From positions 248,001 through 312,000 of the forward strand of contig JALIZF010001843.1 in NCBI GenBank assembly GCA_029948255.1: a DNA stretch of 64,000 nucleotides, in the 5' to 3' direction. Source of the stretch: Telmatactis stephensoni (lineage: Eukaryota > Cnidaria > Anthozoa > Actiniaria > Isophelliidae). Positions 63,301 through 64,000 of the stretch are shown one piece after another. Every line of letters starts with the position of its first letter. The stretch's first letter is position 1. The position numbers and the translations under genes were made by a program. The notes beneath the pieces are model-generated. The model saw nothing but the letters and a program-made list of their open reading frames with translations, ran no database searches and was not told the DNA's origin.

Positions 63301-63934
63301 ACGGTACGGTCACGGCACGCTACGGTCACGGCATGGTGACGGCACGGTACGGTACGGTTACAGCACGGTCACGGCACGGCAAGGTCACGGCAGATATTTT
63401 GAATATTTTTATAGACCTCCAGGCATTGACACGGACTCGCACGGCGCGGTCCGTCTCATACTCCTACGAAATCTACTCTAATGGTCCTAGTACAATGGTT
63501 CTAATAATGTAGTGATTTTATGCACACAGCTTAAAGCTGCCGAGGGAGCACAGTACACTGCTGACCAAGCAATCAAACTTGAGATGGACGTTGTGGAGCT
63601 TAAGGCTGAGCGATCCATAATGTCTATGAAGGTATGTGTTTGTTGCTTGTATCTATCCCCTCCCTTGACCCTATTGCTTGGGATTCCTGTGGTCACAACC
63701 TCGTTCCCAGGCTCTCCCTTCTCGCTTTTTGAGCGCCCGCCATTTTGAAAAAAAAAGCGAGAAGGTAGAGCCTGGGAACGAAGTTGCTGTGGTCAAAACG
63801 TAAATGCGCGTAAGCCCGCGAAAACTCGCGCATGCGCAGTCGTTTTACTGCGGTGTCGACGCATACATAAACTCAAACTATTTTGAATTCTACCTTGAAT
63901 TCTTTTGCAGCGAACATGTAAGATGTTTGCTTAA
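50448..63934 (+). CDS. Kinesin motor protein, kinesin-3-like neck, subfamily unresolved
   Basis: 22 exons, about 619 aa. Exons: 50,448-50,505; 50,865-50,956; 51,927-51,974; 52,148-52,231; 54,651-54,713; 56,062-56,139; 56,582-56,661; 56,765-56,884; 57,702-57,796; 58,448-58,511; 58,772-58,871; 59,710-59,764; 60,290-60,372; 60,467-60,583; 61,066-61,170; 61,353-61,442; 62,031-62,127; 62,628-62,770; 62,854-62,913; 63,122-63,223; 63,530-63,631; 63,911-63,934. Phases agree throughout. Motor (residues 1-340): IKVAVRCRPFN start, P-loop GQKGTGKT (93-100), switch I region NASRSSN (205-211), switch II LVDLAGSE (235-242), then INAFNAVVSSLA and VPYRDSRITRMLQ. The neck TWEEKERLS (392-400) recalls kinesin-3. 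The rest is coiled coil. The last exon reads RTCKMFA and TAA, but ACATGTAAGA could instead be a splice donor, with the gene running past the window. Confidence 0.88.
51569..51850. repeat. Repeat with CCCTAAAAGGTA motifs, copy 1 (inverted ends)
   Basis: Inverted ends: GGGGGGTACTCCCTTACAAA, AGTGGTAG, GGTGCTCAA against the inverse near 51,795-51,830. Inner GACCCTAAAAGGTA repeats match the element at 54,930-55,343. It lies in intron 2 of the kinesin gene. Confidence 0.7.
53500..53625. repeat. 71 bp perfect direct repeat
   Basis: The stretch with TTTTTTTCCTGTCAATTG and GACCAAAACTTGAGCTG occurs twice in a row without a visible mismatch, which gives a duplicated peptide in the minus-strand ORF at 53,475-53,768. 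Confidence 0.85.
54384..54440. repeat. (GTAT)n microsatellite with GTACGGAC flanks
   Basis: About eight GTAT units, bordered on both sides by GTACGGACG. Confidence 0.9.
54845..55860. repeat. ACCAACCACTTACTG-type minisatellite, split by a MITE
   Basis: Short units built on CCACTTACCAA and CCAATTACTGA run from 54,845 to 54,929 and from 55,352 to 55,860. The interruption is the element at 54,930-55,343. Confidence 0.85.
54930..55343. mobile_element. 414 bp MITE with 8 bp target duplication CTGCAAAT (hAT-like)
   Basis: CTGCAAAT at 54,922-54,929 and 55,344-55,351. Ends are CCCGGGGGGGG in inverted orientation, then GACTCC and GGACGGGGATGCTCGTC on both arms. The inner repeat is CCCTAAAAGGTACC, seen five or more times. 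Eight-base duplications are typical of hAT elements. Confidence 0.8.
56310..56480. mobile_element. Small palindromic MITE in kinesin intron 6
   Basis: GTGCTGTGTGCAGATTTAGA and the inverse TCTAAATCTGCGCACAGCA frame a 165 bp unit with AGAGCAC and TCAATTGA-type inner inverted blocks. Confidence 0.6.
57061..57390 (-). repeat. tRNA-derived SINE (family A), uninterrupted copy
   Basis: The minus-strand head is GGTGGCATGGTTGGCCGAGT (A box), B box GGTCCGGGTTCAAGTC near 57,325-57,340, and body GAACTGAGTTTGTTTGACATG. It lies in kinesin intron 8. It shows the empty site of the insertion seen in the copy at 885-1222. Confidence 0.7.
58925..59328. mobile_element. 404 bp full-length hairpin element with TA flanks
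   Basis: Ends GCCACTTTCATACCGTGAAG in inverted orientation. The two arms meet at a centre where GTATGGTTGTAGGGACAAA is repeated as a perfect inverse. The arms are similar over almost the whole length. It lies in kinesin intron 11. Confidence 0.85.
59437..59665. repeat. TTCTTTT-rich pyrimidine tract
   Basis: Plus strand is almost pure T/C with TTCTTTTCTT units, giving Phe/Leu/Ser and Lys/Arg/Glu ORFs on the two strands. It lies just before the acceptor of exon 12. Confidence 0.8.
59901..60078. mobile_element. 178 bp MITE in kinesin intron 12
   Basis: Ends AGCCAGTTCGGAGTT and, inverted, AGCCAGTTCAGAGTT, with TA on both sides. Central TTCTTTTGTTT/AAACAAAAGAA hairpin. Confidence 0.75.
61548..61925. 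mobile_element. MITE of about 375 bp rich in GTTGC palindromes
   Basis: Ends GGCCCTGTTGTGCACTGTGC and, inverted, GGGCTTTACACTGCAATTTT, both followed by TTTTCTCAG. The interior has CAACGTTGC and CGTGCAACG motifs like family E at 36.9 kb, but the ends differ. It lies in kinesin intron 16. Confidence 0.65.
63288..63400. repeat. CACGGCACGGTACGG tandem repeat
   Basis: Imperfect units of CACGGCACGGTACGGT in kinesin intron 20. It generates the spurious ORF at 63,294-63,512. Confidence 0.85.
63676..63865 (+). repeat. Dispersed CG-rich repeat, copy 2, split by a palindromic MITE
   Basis: TTGCTTGGGATTCCTGTGGTCA starts the host repeat, and GTGGTCAAAACG with CGCATGCGCAGTCGTTTT continues it after the insertion. 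The insertion (about 63,699-63,785) has ends CCTCGTTCCCAGGCTCT and its inverse AGAGCCTGGGAACGAAG. Confidence 0.7.
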
Positions 63935-64000
63935 CTAACGTTGCATGCGTATCACTCTCTTAACTAAATCTTGTGTTACCGGATTCTATATGATAAGTCT

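Overview
The window is metazoan nuclear DNA: AT-rich, with GT-AG introns, a 22-exon kinesin gene, a nuclear gene for a mitochondrial complex I subunit, tRNA-derived SINEs and many terminal-inverted-repeat (TIR) elements. The mix (CUB membrane protein family in tandem, small Polinton-like element, abundant palindromic MITEs) suggests a marine invertebrate, most likely an anthozoan cnidarian. The species assignment is inference.

Region 1 (about 4.1-38.6 kb, + strand) is a tandem family of four paralogous genes. Each encodes a small single-pass membrane protein: a signal-peptide exon, a 42-45 nt exon, one exon holding a single CUB domain, and one exon holding the transmembrane helix and a cytoplasmic tail. 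All junctions that I could read are phase 1. The tails carry PY-type motifs (PPPSY and LPSY), as in proteins that bind WW domains of NEDD4-type ubiquitin ligases. Copy 1 has no recognisable first exon, copy 3 has lost the PPxY motif, and the CUB exons of copies 3 and 4 are nearly identical, which suggests recent gene conversion. Introns and spacers are filled with minisatellites, SINEs, MITEs, a 1.06 kb near-perfect palindrome and two larger TIR elements.

Region 2 (29,959-36,019) is a complete 6.06 kb Polinton/Maverick-like element inserted in intron 2 of CUB gene 4. It has 988 bp TIRs with 5'-AG ends and a perfect 6 bp target duplication (TTTGGG). It carries a viral-type packaging ATPase broken by two frameshifts, three other ORFs with their own TATA boxes or poly(A) signals, and a central GGCTC-type satellite. 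No polymerase, integrase or capsid gene was seen.

Region 3 (41-48.3 kb) holds three housekeeping or unknown genes: NDUFA2 (three exons, +), an intronless DUF1295/steroid-reductase-like membrane protein (-) with one frameshift in a G run, and an intronless 539-565 aa protein of unknown function with two NSGN-type pseudo-repeats and a helical C-terminal half.

Region 4 (50.4 kb to near the window end, +) is a kinesin of about 619 aa in 22 exons, with an unusual P-loop and switch I and a kinesin-3-like neck. Its introns hold more MITEs, including an 8-bp-TSD (hAT-like) copy inside a minisatellite and a 0.4 kb perfect-hairpin element.
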